Source: Bacteroidia bacterium (GTDB taxonomy: Bacteria; Bacteroidota; Bacteroidia; B-17B0; Aurantibacillaceae). From it: DNA of 64,000 nt. The position numbers and the translations under genes were made by a program. The DNA is taken from positions 1 through 64,000 of the forward strand of contig JAEUTP010000014.1 in NCBI GenBank assembly GCA_016787705.1. Direction: 5' to 3'. The notes beneath the pieces are model-generated. The model was not told the DNA's origin. It did no database searches and was given only the letters and a program-made list of their open reading frames with translations. This document shows, piece after piece, positions 52,062 to 61,025 of the stretch; positions within the stretch are counted from its first letter, which is position 1; the number at the start of each line of letters is the position of its first letter.

Positions 52062-54734
52062 ATGAATAAATTATGTTTGATTTTCGGGCTTTTTAGCCTG
52101 AGTACAATTTCTGTTGCACAGGATAAATGGGACACTGATGGTAATACAGGAATAGGAAATAATGCGAAACTTGGTCCAAAAAACAATAAGGGCTTCAATA
52201 TTATAACAAATAACCAGCCTGCAGTTAATATAGCAAGTGATGGAACTTTTAATTTTATTAAACCGGTTTTCTTTACTAATAAAGTAAGTTTTGACAGCCT
52301 AGTTGTAAACAAGTATATTCATGCAGACAGCATTAAAACAAGAATTTTAAAAGTAGGTAACAGTTCGTTAGTTTTAGGAGGGTTCCCCCAACCCGGCAGT
52401 GACAACATACAATCCACTCAAGGAGTAATAAATTTAGGTAATTCGACCCCCGCTACATTTCCAAATATTAATGTATCAATTGGATCACAATTTTTAGGCC
52501 CATTCACTGCGGCGCGAGCAAAATTATTTGTAAATGGCCGTACGGGTTTAAACATAGCAAATCCACTAAGTACATTAGGTGTTGGCGGCAATCAATCAGT
52601 GGGTGCTGGTTTTGCAACATTAAACGCGCCAGTAAATGGTTTAATTACCGAGGGCTTCACAGGAGCAGGCACATCAAACCCTTTAAGGCAACTAGATGTT
52701 TTTACACCGGGCAATGTTCCTCAAATGCGTGTTACGCGTTTCACAAACACACAGTTTACAGATATTAATGTAAATAATAGCGGCGATTATATTTTACTAC
52801 CAACTAATACTTCTTTAGTTGGCAATGCGCAACAACGCTTTGTTGGTATACAAACTAACACACCGGGAAATACTTTAGAAATAAACTCGCAATTAGTAAG
52901 TGCAGCAACAGTTAACGGCGGTCCTGTAGCTCCTACCTTTGGTCCGCCAACAGGCGCAAGCGGTTTAAGGTTTTCGGATCTTAACAGCACAAGTATTCCA
53001 CAAAATAATACAAGCGGCAAAGTGCTAAGCGTTAATGCAGCAGGTGATGTTATTTTAGTACCCGATGGTGGCACAGCGGGACCGGGCGGTGCAACTGCAA
53101 AAAATGGTTTAAATGTTACAGTTGGTGCACCCGATGTTGAGTTGGGCGGTAATTTAATACGCCACACAGATGTTATAACAAACAACACCGGTGGTACGCC
53201 TTTTGATATGGTGTTTAATGGCAATGGCCAGTTTGGTTTTGGAGAGGGCCTGGCAGCAGGTTTCTTAAATCCCGATGCAAAAATAAACGCCAATAACAAT
53301 ACAAAACGCATTACTATGCAGGTAGAAAATAACAATGGTACAACACCTGCTACCCTAAATAACGAGGCAGGGCATTTTGTTGCCAAGGGTATTAATAACG
53401 GCTGGTTTAACGTGGGTATTTATGGCGAGGCGCAAAACAGCAGCGTATATAATATTGGCGGTATATTTTCGGGTGCCAGCGCCGCGGGCTCTATAAACTA
53501 TGGTATTTCTGCTAATGCAGCAAACGCGCCAACCAATTTTGGACTAGCAGCAACGGCAAGTGGCGCAACCGGTGATATAAGCAACCAGGGAGCTGTAATA
53601 AACGCATCGCTTGGGCAGTTTGTATATGGCATTAATAATGTAGCTAATGGAGACGCTAATACACAAGATCTTATTGGTATTTCATCAGCTATTTCGTCAG
53701 GTAATAACACAGGGGTTTTAAAATCAATTGCAATTGCCGGCATAAACAATAGTCAATCAGCAAGTTCAAAGAATGGCGTTCAGGGCGTTATAGATCAAAG
53801 CAATACAACAGGCAATGTTGCGCTTTCGGGTATTGTTGGTTTTAACGGTTATTATTCAAATTCAATTAACCACCCGGTAACTAATAACATTGCCAACATT
53901 GCCGTTTATGGCGGCTTTGCAGGTAATAACCCCATTTTTTCTAAAACTTTACTCGATAATCTTGCGGGTTATTTTGATGGCGATGTATATATTGGTGGTG
54001 GTTTTAATATAACAAGCGGTGGTTTTGCCTTAACATCCGATAGCCAGTTTAAAACCAATATAAATGCGCTAGGCAGTACAAAAGCAATTATAGCCCTGTT
54101 GCAACCAAAAACATTTTATTTTGATACAACTAATTCATATAACATAAAATTTGATCATAAAAAACAATATGGCTTAATTGCACAAGACGTGGAGCAAATT
54201 TTACCAGAACTGGTTAGCGCAAAAATAAAATATGCAAAAAAAGACAGTGTTGGTAATACAATTGAAGCAGGTACCACCTACAAAGCCCTTAATTATAATG
54301 CTTTTATTGGTATTTTACTGGCCAATGCCAAAGAGCAAAATAACCGAATTGATAGTTTAATTAATGCTCTAAACAATAGCAATGCTCGTGAGGGATCATC
54401 TGCAACACCACTTAATATTGAACAGCAAGTGAAAAATATTAGCCTGCAAAGCGTTACTTTAAGCAATGCTGATGCAATTGTGTTAGACCAGAATCAGCCT
54501 AACCCTTTCAGCGAAAGTACCGTTATAAAATACAATGTTCCCGAAAAATACAGCTACGCGCAATTAATTTTCACAACTGTTGAGGGTCGCATTTTAAAAA
54601 CAATTGATATTGCTAAAAAAGGCGCGGGCGAAATTACGGTTTACGCAAACGATCTAAGCAACGGCATTTATAATTATACTTTAGTGGTAGATGGTAAAAC
54701 AATCGACAGTAAAAAAATGATAAAACAAAATTAA
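52062..54734 (+). CDS. T9SS-exported protein with endosialidase-type intramolecular chaperone (S74) domain
   Basis: An 890-residue protein with a signal peptide (1-19). A long repetitive beta region rich in Asn, Gly and Thr (about 40-640) looks like a trimeric-fibre or beta-helix stalk. The S74 domain spans about 655-770: SDSQFKTNINAL holds the Ser 659/Lys 664 self-cleavage dyad, followed by YGLIAQDVEQILPELV. A short coiled coil (NAKEQNNRIDSLINAL) and then a T9SS sorting domain (LDQNQPNPFSESTVIKYNVP to KKMIKQN) end it. S74 domains trimerise phage tail spikes; here the context is a cell-surface fibre. Cleavage would detach the T9SS signal. Confidence 0.9.
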   Translation: MNKLCLIFGLFSLSTISVAQDKWDTDGNTGIGNNAKLGPKNNKGFNIITNNQPAVNIASDGTFNFIKPVFFTNKVSFDSLVVNKYIHADSIKTRILKVGNSSLVLGGFPQPGSDNIQSTQGVINLGNSTPATFPNINVSIGSQFLGPFTAARAKLFVNGRTGLNIANPLSTLGVGGNQSVGAGFATLNAPVNGLITEGFTGAGTSNPLRQLDVFTPGNVPQMRVTRFTNTQFTDINVNNSGDYILLPTNTSLVGNAQQRFVGIQTNTPGNTLEINSQLVSAATVNGGPVAPTFGPPTGASGLRFSDLNSTSIPQNNTSGKVLSVNAAGDVILVPDGGTAGPGGATAKNGLNVTVGAPDVELGGNLIRHTDVITNNTGGTPFDMVFNGNGQFGFGEGLAAGFLNPDAKINANNNTKRITMQVENNNGTTPATLNNEAGHFVAKGINNGWFNVGIYGEAQNSSVYNIGGIFSGASAAGSINYGISANAANAPTNFGLAATASGATGDISNQGAVINASLGQFVYGINNVANGDANTQDLIGISSAISSGNNTGVLKSIAIAGINNSQSASSKNGVQGVIDQSNTTGNVALSGIVGFNGYYSNSINHPVTNNIANIAVYGGFAGNNPIFSKTLLDNLAGYFDGDVYIGGGFNITSGGFALTSDSQFKTNINALGSTKAIIALLQPKTFYFDTTNSYNIKFDHKKQYGLIAQDVEQILPELVSAKIKYAKKDSVGNTIEAGTTYKALNYNAFIGILLANAKEQNNRIDSLINALNNSNAREGSSATPLNIEQQVKNISLQSVTLSNADAIVLDQNQPNPFSESTVIKYNVPEKYSYAQLIFTTVEGRILKTIDIAKKGAGEITVYANDLSNGIYNYTLVVDGKTIDSKKMIKQN

Positions 54735-54746
54735 ATTAGTAATGAT

Positions 54747-54780
54747 AAAAACCCGTTTCGAGATCCGAAACGGGTTTTTT
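54747..54780. terminator. Bidirectional terminator, identical to that after rplQ
   Basis: AAAAACCCGTTTCG-AGATC-CGAAACGGGTTTTT, same sequence, loop and orientation as 49304-49337. It lies between the convergent S74 gene and esterase gene and has A and T tracts for both. Confidence 0.9.
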
Positions 54781-54821
54781 ATTTTAATACTTTATGCGGT
54801 TTATTTTAATTGGATATGAAT

Positions 54822-56678
54822 TTACTCTATTATCAATTTACTCGTGCTTAAAAGCTTATTATTCTCCATTAAAACGCAATTGTAAATCCCTTTAAAAAGA
54901 TTATTTGTATTGATCTTATTTTTACCAAAAATCAGATACTGTTCATGTACCTTTTGTCCGAGCGTATTGTAAATTCTCACCTCTCCATTTTTTAACTCTT
55001 TTTCAAGCACTAAATTAAAAGATCCGCTATTCGGATTTGGATAGATCACAAACGATCTTTCTCCATTTTTCAGCTCGTTAAAGCCTAATGTGCTCACGCA
55101 GGGAACAAAACCTATAGAATTATCCCAAAGATCGGTTTGCGGCGTTCTTAAACCAGCCTGGCTGCCATTTGGTGAAGCTTTTATTTCAATATAGGGATCA
55201 ACGGAAGCAGTATATTGCGGCCATGTAACAAGGCCCACACCATTAGGGTCTCCTGTATTGGCAAAATTAACCCAATAGCCTAGCATTGCTTTTTGAACCG
55301 AATCATCCTGCGGTTTAAATAACGGCCCGCTTCCTGCCGTAGCATTTTCCCAGTTATTAAAAACATAAAACAATTCCATGCCATGATAACTGCCTAGTGG
55401 TGTAAGAGGAGCAAAGGTGTGTTTATGTGAGAAAAAATAACGCCACACGGGTTGTGTTTGATTTAAACTAACACATTGCGCCGTTCTTCTTGATGTTGCT
55501 GTAAATTGCGCATCCGTTAAAATGCCAATATACGATTGCCTTGCTTGTGTTGTATTGCTGCCCGGTGGATAAAGCGTTGTAGCCTGTGTCTGCAGGCTGG
55601 AAGGAACGCTGGCGTTTATCAGGGCTGTTACCATTGCAGGAACAACTGTTGGTGGCGCCGAAAGACTCATCTCATCTGCATTTGAGCCTAACATTAAGGG
55701 TACTTTATTAAAATTGCCGCTCTGTATTAGTTGAGTTGGAAAATCAGTAAAGGTGACATTATCTTTTACCACCTGCCAGTTCATACCAACTGCACCACCT
55801 ATTAACGGCGACACTTCATTTTTAATGACGCTATCGCTTGGCAACGTGCGCATAAATGCAATTTTTTGCACATCAGTGCCAGCCGTTGTAAAACTATCTA
55901 CGAACGAAATACCTTTATTTTTTATAGTATTATAATCGCCAATTACCGGTGTGGCGCTTTGTATACAAGCTCTCTCAAATAAGCCCGCTGCCAATGGTGT
56001 TAATAATAAATTTCCTACATTCACGCCACCGGCACTCTCTCCAAATATCATTATCTTGTTGGGATCGCCACCAAAATTAGCAATGTTATTTTTTATCCAT
56101 GTTAATGCCAAAACCTGGTCCATTACTGCGTAATTGCCCGAAACGTTATTTGTATTCTCCTGTTCTAAACCCGGGTGTACCAAAAAGCCCAGTGGCCCTA
56201 ATCTGTATTGAATAGTAACAACAACCGCGTTACCTCTTTGTGCCATGTTTTTACCAAAAAACATTTGTGTGCCTCCACCATCTTCGCTGGCGCCACCTTG
56301 CTGGTTACCGCCACCGTGTATAAATACCAGTACAGGCCTTGTGCCTGCCCCTGTTTGTGGTGTCCATATGTTTAAATATAAACAATCTTCATTGCCGGTA
56401 AGTGTGTAAGAAGAACTGCCCTGCGTGAATTTTTTTTGCGGACAAACAGGTGCAAAGCTGTTGGTGATTAACGCACTTGACCATGAATCTGGGTTTTGTG
56501 GTGCTTTCCAGCGTAGGGAGCCAACAGGTGGTTTGGCAAATGGAATGCCCAGGAATTGAATTACCGAACCATTTATACTGCCCTGTACGGGGCCAAATTG
56601 TGTGGTAACGGTTTGCGAACTTACAGATGAAAACAGTATTGTAAATAATAATAATGGGAGAAAAAAAATGGATTTCAT
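54822..56678 (-). CDS. Secreted type-B carboxylesterase with T9SS tail
   Basis: A 618-residue alpha/beta hydrolase with a signal peptide (1-21). The nucleophile is Ser 215 in FGESAGG. The acid is probably in SNADEMSL and the His in SYHGMELF. The oxyanion HGGG is at 121-124. Conserved EDCLYLNIW is present. The C-terminal ~80 residues are a T9SS sorting domain (FVIYPNPNSGSFNLV). It would hydrolyse ester bonds outside the cell; the substrate is unknown. Confidence 0.92.
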   Translation of the reverse strand: MKSIFFLPLLLFTILFSSVSSQTVTTQFGPVQGSINGSVIQFLGIPFAKPPVGSLRWKAPQNPDSWSSALITNSFAPVCPQKKFTQGSSSYTLTGNEDCLYLNIWTPQTGAGTRPVLVFIHGGGNQQGGASEDGGGTQMFFGKNMAQRGNAVVVTIQYRLGPLGFLVHPGLEQENTNNVSGNYAVMDQVLALTWIKNNIANFGGDPNKIMIFGESAGGVNVGNLLLTPLAAGLFERACIQSATPVIGDYNTIKNKGISFVDSFTTAGTDVQKIAFMRTLPSDSVIKNEVSPLIGGAVGMNWQVVKDNVTFTDFPTQLIQSGNFNKVPLMLGSNADEMSLSAPPTVVPAMVTALINASVPSSLQTQATTLYPPGSNTTQARQSYIGILTDAQFTATSRRTAQCVSLNQTQPVWRYFFSHKHTFAPLTPLGSYHGMELFYVFNNWENATAGSGPLFKPQDDSVQKAMLGYWVNFANTGDPNGVGLVTWPQYTASVDPYIEIKASPNGSQAGLRTPQTDLWDNSIGFVPCVSTLGFNELKNGERSFVIYPNPNSGSFNLVLEKELKNGEVRIYNTLGQKVHEQYLIFGKNKINTNNLFKGIYNCVLMENNKLLSTSKLIIE

Positions 56679-56827
56679 GACACTGGGTTTATGTGTTTAA
56701 TGTTAGACGATCTTTTTGCCAAAAGGTTTAATCTATAGGTCTATTTGTTTAAAATTTCAAAGTATGATCTACCAAGTTAAAATTAGAAAAATAAAGCGAA
56801 GACCCAAATTTATTTGGTCAGGTTTAT

Positions 56828-57535
56828 CTAATTTATAACCAATTGTTTGGTGTAAATATTACGGCAAGTATAGGTAACACGGGGCGTATACCTGTAAAAT
56901 TTAGTGTCTATCGTAAAACTATTCTTTGTTGCCGATAAAGTACCTGATGCAGTGCTGCTATGATCATAATCCGGACTCCAATGATGAATAGTTATAGAAT
57001 TGCCGCTTAGAGAAGTGATAGGTACAATTTTTTCTGCTCCAATATTTAAGAACATCAGGTCAAAATAATTTTTGGCCGGATTGGCCCATACAGAGGCTGT
57101 ATAATTTTGAGAACTGTTTGTAGAAATTGGCCCCGCAGTAGTTGTACAGGTGCAGGCGACATTATAATTGCCATTTAAAAAAGTGGTTGGGTTTTCGATC
57201 ACATGAATGGTTCTCGTAACAGTTGCTAAAGTCTTTCCTTCACTGTTTTTAGCATTGTACTTTAAGTAACAGGTACCCGGAAGCTTTGTATCAACAATTC
57301 CACTAATATCTGTCACTTTAATAAAATCACCATCGTTTACCCATCTGTCATTATTATCTTCAAAAAATTTTGCACCCGGATCAAAGTAGGTTGTATAAAG
57401 ATAAGCCGTATCAACACAATTGCCCTGTAAAACAATTTCAGGAAGTGGTATAACAGGATTTATTTCTTCCTGCTCGCAACTCAGCATTGCAAAAGCAATC
57501 AGTAAAAAATATATAAAAGAAATTTTCATGAACAA
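56828..57535 (-). CDS. Lipoprotein with Ig-like (DUF5011-type) domain
   Basis: A 235-residue lipoprotein (lipobox AMLSC). The N-terminal half resembles a DUF5011/HYR immunoglobulin-like module: VLQGNCVDTAYLYTTYFDPGAKFFEDN, then GTCYLKYNAKNSEGKTLATVTRTIHV split across strands. The second half is a beta-rich domain, NGNYNVACTCTTTAG onward, of unknown role. It precedes two more small lipoprotein genes on the same strand. Confidence 0.75.
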   Translation of the reverse strand: MFMKISFIYFLLIAFAMLSCEQEEINPVIPLPEIVLQGNCVDTAYLYTTYFDPGAKFFEDNNDRWVNDGDFIKVTDISGIVDTKLPGTCYLKYNAKNSEGKTLATVTRTIHVIENPTTFLNGNYNVACTCTTTAGPISTNSSQNYTASVWANPAKNYFDLMFLNIGAEKIVPITSLSGNSITIHHWSPDYDHSSTASGTLSATKNSFTIDTKFYRYTPRVTYTCRNIYTKQLVIN

Positions 57536-57547
57536 ACTTTCTTTGTA

Positions 57548-57757
57548 TTAGCAGCCTCCATTCCTTTTATTCAGGTAAGTTTTGTATTGCTTACTAAGAT
57601 CATCTGCATAGGGGTCTCTGATTGGATAGATAACTTCTTCCTTTTTTACTTTAACCGAAATAGCTTCTTTGTTTTGTTCTTCTTTATTGCAGGCCGTGTC
57701 TTTTTTGCAGCTTAACAGCGCAATGGTAAATGCTATACTTAAAATAATTGTTTTCAT
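57548..57757 (-). CDS. Small lipoprotein, unknown function
   Basis: A 69-residue protein with lipobox IALLSC and a charged mature part (KKDTACNKEEQ, then RDPYADDLSKQYKTYLNKRN). No family recognised. It lies 12 bases before the Ig-like lipoprotein and 19 bases after the cytochrome-like gene. Confidence 0.6.
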   Translation of the reverse strand: MKTIILSIAFTIALLSCKKDTACNKEEQNKEAISVKVKKEEVIYPIRDPYADDLSKQYKTYLNKRNGGC

Positions 57758-57776
57758 AGGTTTTTATTTTAATGGT

Positions 57777-58217
57777 TTATTTAGCCTGAGTTGCTTTTAT
57801 AGAGAGCACATATTTGTAAACGGCATCAGTTTGCTCGGTGTTTAATTTTGCCATTTCTGCCATTTCGGTAATAATGCTTTTCCATCTCGATGTTTCACGT
57901 TTATAAATATTCTTTGCACCATGGCAATTAACACACGGGCCAACTGTATATAACATGTGACCAATTTTTAATTTTTCTAAAGTCACATCACTAAATTGCT
58001 TTTGTATGGCTACCAGCTCATTTTCTCCTGGGGCATAAACACCATCTTTTGATGTAGTTGGGTTTGAAAAAATAGAAAAGCCTGTTGTGGTTTTTACAGA
58101 ATCTGTTTTAGCAGTGCTTGTAGTAGTTGCTGTAGCAGTTGTATTTTTTTTCGATTTACATCCTTCTATAATTGCCAATAACGTAAAAGTTATTAAAATC
58201 AGTTTGGTTGTCTTCAT
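57777..58217 (-). CDS. Haem-c-binding lipoprotein (cytochrome c-like)
   Basis: About 146 residues from the ATG at 58217 (MKTTKLILITFTLLAIIEGC). The longer frame from 58256 adds 13 residues before a normal lipoprotein signal. Lipobox IIEGC. The haem motif CVNCH sits in VGPCVNCHGAKNIY, followed by a helical end with LNTEQTDAVYKYVLSI. A methionine axial ligand is probably in ITEMAEM. It may carry electrons at the outer face of a membrane. First of three lipoprotein genes and divergent from the two-component operon. Confidence 0.82.
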   Translation of the reverse strand: MKTTKLILITFTLLAIIEGCKSKKNTTATATTTSTAKTDSVKTTTGFSIFSNPTTSKDGVYAPGENELVAIQKQFSDVTLEKLKIGHMLYTVGPCVNCHGAKNIYKRETSRWKSIITEMAEMAKLNTEQTDAVYKYVLSIKATQAK

Positions 58218-58268
58218 GCTTTTATTTTTAGCGATAAACAAATATAAAGCAATCAAAAGGTAAATGTT

Positions 58269-58312
58269 GTTAGTGACTCGTTATTACCTTGTTAACGACT
58301 TGTTAACGCTAA
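58269..58312. promoter_or_regulatory. Four GTTA-headed repeats at exact 11-bp spacing
   Basis: GTTAGTGACTC, GTTATTACCTT, GTTAACGACTT, GTTAACGCTAA run head to tail from 58269, 58280, 58291 and 58302. The last two share nine of their first ten bases in register. OmpR-family regulators bind 11-bp-spaced direct repeats, and such a regulator is encoded by the operon that begins 39 bases downstream. The array also faces the haem-c lipoprotein promoter. Confidence 0.65.
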
Positions 58313-58333
58313 ATATTTACGATATAAAATCGT

Positions 58334-58341
58334 TATTTTTG
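58334..58341 (+). promoter_or_regulatory. -7 element of the two-component operon
   Basis: TATTTTTG fits TAnnTTTG, ten bases before the ATG at 58352. The repeat array sits where a -33 element would be, consistent with activator control. Confidence 0.42.
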
Positions 58342-58351
58342 AGATACATTA

Positions 58352-59623
58352 ATGAAGCTAAACCGCACTTACTTATTCATCGCCATTTCATCTATTGCTC
58401 TTGTAATAGTATTGATCATACAGGTTAACTGGATACTGGAAACCGCTAAAATAAAAGAAGAACTCTTTACAGAAAAAGCAAATATTGTACTTTCGAAAAC
58501 CACCGAAGCACTTTCTTTAGATTCAGGTACAGTTAAAAATATTGGGGCATATGAACAGTCGTTTGGTTGTATTGTTATTAATGCCTGTAAAACAAAAGAA
58601 GTTTGTATAAGTACGCCCGACATTAACAAGATAGATTCTTTATTTAAGCATTTTATGAGTTTTTATAATTTTCATCTTGATTATTCGTTTGTAGTTGTAA
58701 AAGATGCACCTGGCGGTGCTAAAAGTGAGAATAGTTTTACAAATAACATTTACCGTAAACGTTTGCAGGAATTGGCAAATAAAAGCGGCTTAGAGTTGGT
58801 GCTTATTATTCCGGATAAAGAAACTTTTATTCTCGAAGAAATGGGTACGCTTTTTATTACCTCGGTAATTTTAATTTTGGTTGTATTGGTTTTATTCTGG
58901 AGAACCACTTTATCGTTAATGAAAGAAAAGCAAATTTCAGAACATACAACTGATTTTTTAAATAACATGACGCATGAATTTAAAACCCCTTTAACAAACA
59001 TTGCTTTAGCATGTAAAATGATTATAAAAGAACCGGTAATTAAACAGGAAGATAAAATAAAAAATTACTCGGGAATAATATTGGATGAAAATGAAAAATT
59101 AAGATTGCAGGTTGAACAGGTTTTAAGTATGACAGCACTTGAAAGAGGAGAGATACCAATACAAAAAACGGAATTAAATATGCATGCCCTTATTAACGAT
59201 TGCATAAAATGTATTAATATACAAGTAGAGAATAAGCAAGGCGAAATAAAAGTAAACTTAAATGCAGAACAGTTTTTAATTTCAGGAGATAAAACTCATC
59301 TTACAAATGCGTTGTGTAACCTGATAGATAATTCGGTTAAATATTCAAACGATAAGCCTGAATTAGCAATTCAAACATTTAATAGTTACGATAATTTAAT
59401 GATCGTTTTTACCGATAATGGCATTGGAATAGAAGAGAAGTATCATGAAAAGGTATTTGATAAATTTTTTAGAGTGCCAACCGGCAATACTCATAATGTA
59501 AAAGGTTTTGGGCTTGGTTTAGCCTATGTAAAAAAGATTATCGAATTACATGGTGGAACAATTAAGTTAAACAGCGAAGCAGGAAAAGGCACAACATTTA
59601 CTATCAGCTTACCAAATGCATAA
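58352..59623 (+). CDS. Sensor histidine kinase (RprX-like)
   Basis: A 423-residue kinase with two membrane helices (about 7-27 and 168-188) around a ~140-residue periplasmic sensor. The HisKA helix has His 208 in NNMTHEFKTPL. HATPase_c motifs: NLIDNSVKYS (N box), DNGIGIEEKYHEKVF (G1), GFGLGLAYVKKI (G2). The layout matches RprX of Bacteroides. It overlaps its regulator by eight bases. Confidence 0.92.
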   Translation: MKLNRTYLFIAISSIALVIVLIIQVNWILETAKIKEELFTEKANIVLSKTTEALSLDSGTVKNIGAYEQSFGCIVINACKTKEVCISTPDINKIDSLFKHFMSFYNFHLDYSFVVVKDAPGGAKSENSFTNNIYRKRLQELANKSGLELVLIIPDKETFILEEMGTLFITSVILILVVLVLFWRTTLSLMKEKQISEHTTDFLNNMTHEFKTPLTNIALACKMIIKEPVIKQEDKIKNYSGIILDENEKLRLQVEQVLSMTALERGEIPIQKTELNMHALINDCIKCINIQVENKQGEIKVNLNAEQFLISGDKTHLTNALCNLIDNSVKYSNDKPELAIQTFNSYDNLMIVFTDNGIGIEEKYHEKVFDKFFRVPTGNTHNVKGFGLGLAYVKKIIELHGGTIKLNSEAGKGTTFTISLPNA

Positions 59624-60317
59624 AGAAAAACTTAAAATATTACTGGCCGAAGATGATCTGCATTTGGGAATGTTGCTGGTTGATTATTTAGAGACGGAAG
59701 GCTTTGATGTAAAGCTTTGTAAAGATGGTGAACTGGCTCTAAAAGCCTTTCAAAACAGTGTATTTGATATTTGTTTACTGGATGTGATGATGCCAAAGCT
59801 CGACGGATTTTCTTTAGCAAAAGAAATGAATATAAAAGATAAAAAGATTCCCGTTATTTTTATTACTGCCAGATCTTTAAAAGAAGATAAATTAAAGGGT
59901 TACAACCTTGGAGCGGATGATTACATTGCCAAACCTTTTGATGAAGAAGAATTGCTCTGGAAAATTAAAGCGTTAATTCGCCGCATTCCTGAAAGTAAAA
60001 CGGAAACTTTTACTGAAATTTGTTTAATTGGAAAATATACTTTCGATTTTAATAATCAATCCTTAAGTATTAATAATAAAACAAAACGGATTACCGAAAA
60101 GGAAAGCGATATTTTGAATTACTTATCAAAGCATCGCAATAAAATAATAAAGCGCGAAGAAATGCTAAAAGATCTTTGGGGCCAAAATGATTATTTTTTT
60201 GGCCGAAGCCTGGATGTATTTATTACCAAAATGCGAAAATATTTAAAGGAAGACCCTGCCATAAATATTGAAAATGTTTTTGGTGTAGGCTTTATTTTTA
60301 ATGTGCCGGTTAAATAA
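59616..60317 (+). CDS. OmpR-family response regulator (RprY-like)
   Basis: A 233-residue regulator. REC domain about 6-122 with acidic pair AEDD, phosphoacceptor Asp 56 (LLDVMMPKLDGF), switch Thr 85, Lys 106 (YIAKPF). The winged-helix DNA-binding domain about 135-230 (ITEKESDILNYLSKHRNKII, RSLDVFITKMRKYL). Cognate to the upstream kinase. It may bind the 11-bp repeats before that kinase. Confidence 0.93.
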   Translation: MHKEKLKILLAEDDLHLGMLLVDYLETEGFDVKLCKDGELALKAFQNSVFDICLLDVMMPKLDGFSLAKEMNIKDKKIPVIFITARSLKEDKLKGYNLGADDYIAKPFDEEELLWKIKALIRRIPESKTETFTEICLIGKYTFDFNNQSLSINNKTKRITEKESDILNYLSKHRNKIIKREEMLKDLWGQNDYFFGRSLDVFITKMRKYLKEDPAINIENVFGVGFIFNVPVK

Positions 60318-60321
60318 TTTC

Positions 60322-60987
60322 CTAAACCTTTTTCAAAATTGTTCGGCGTATAGAGGTAGTGATAACGAGATACTTTCCCTTTTTTGTAAATGTTCGGTAA
60401 GTGTGATCATCAAGAATTAAATAGCCTTCTTTTGTTATCCCAATAATTGTGGCGTCACAATAGCCACTTAACGTTCTAATCGTTAAAAATCTGCCGTTTA
60501 AGATTTTAAAACGTTTGTTTACACTTGGAAAGTCTTTAATGTTTTTGATTACAGAAACAAAACGTTTTGCCGTAAAATTCACACAACCTTTAGCTTCCTT
60601 TTGCTCATTAATTATAGTTTCATTTCTATAATATATTTTAGAGTTGGGTAATATACTGTCTTTAAGCGCAAAAAGCCCATGGTCAATAATTTACCAGTGC
60701 CCTATTAATTTTTCGATCGCAAAATTATGTAGTGTTGAATCCATTTGCACATGGCCTAAAGATGTATTAAAACAAAAGCGGCCAGGGGTAGTATCCGTTT
60801 GTAAAAAAACACAGGTTTGACATTTGTTTGCGGTGCGCGAATAAACTTTATTTAAAGCATCATGATCTTTTTCCCAATAAGTGCTATCCAGCCTGGGTTT
60901 ATATATATGATCAGTCAGTGCTATTTTCTGGCCAAGATTGAGTAATGAAATAAAAAGAAATAAGATCTGAAAATTGATTTTTTTCAT
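60322..60987 (-). pseudogene. Lipocalin-like secreted protein gene broken by one in-frame stop
   Basis: One reading frame of 222 codons with a single TAA at 60691-60693. Part 1 (98 residues) has a signal peptide (MKKINFQILFLFISLLNLGQ) and ends EKLIGHW. The same frame resumes IIDHGLFALKDSILPNSKIY with no ATG and runs to the end through FTAKRFVSVIKN and GYCDATIIGITKEG-YLILDD. GHW followed by beta-strand patterns is the GxW opening of lipocalin-like domains. The stop therefore falls at the start of the barrel. It is a recent nonsense mutation, a sequencing error, or a read-through site. An 86-residue frame from GTG 60582 is only its tail. Confidence 0.7.
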
Positions 60988-61025
60988 TTAATTTTTGTAA
61001 TTATAACAGTGATTGTAAAAACTAA

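Noticed and set aside
52787..53386. 199-residue open frame antisense within the S74 protein gene
   Set aside because: Pro/Ala/Val/Leu-rich mirror of the repetitive Asn/Gly/Thr coding strand, with no family features.
52062..54734. Prophage tail-fibre gene
   Set aside because: The S74 domain is phage-like, but the signal peptide, T9SS tail and absence of other phage genes point to a cellular surface protein.
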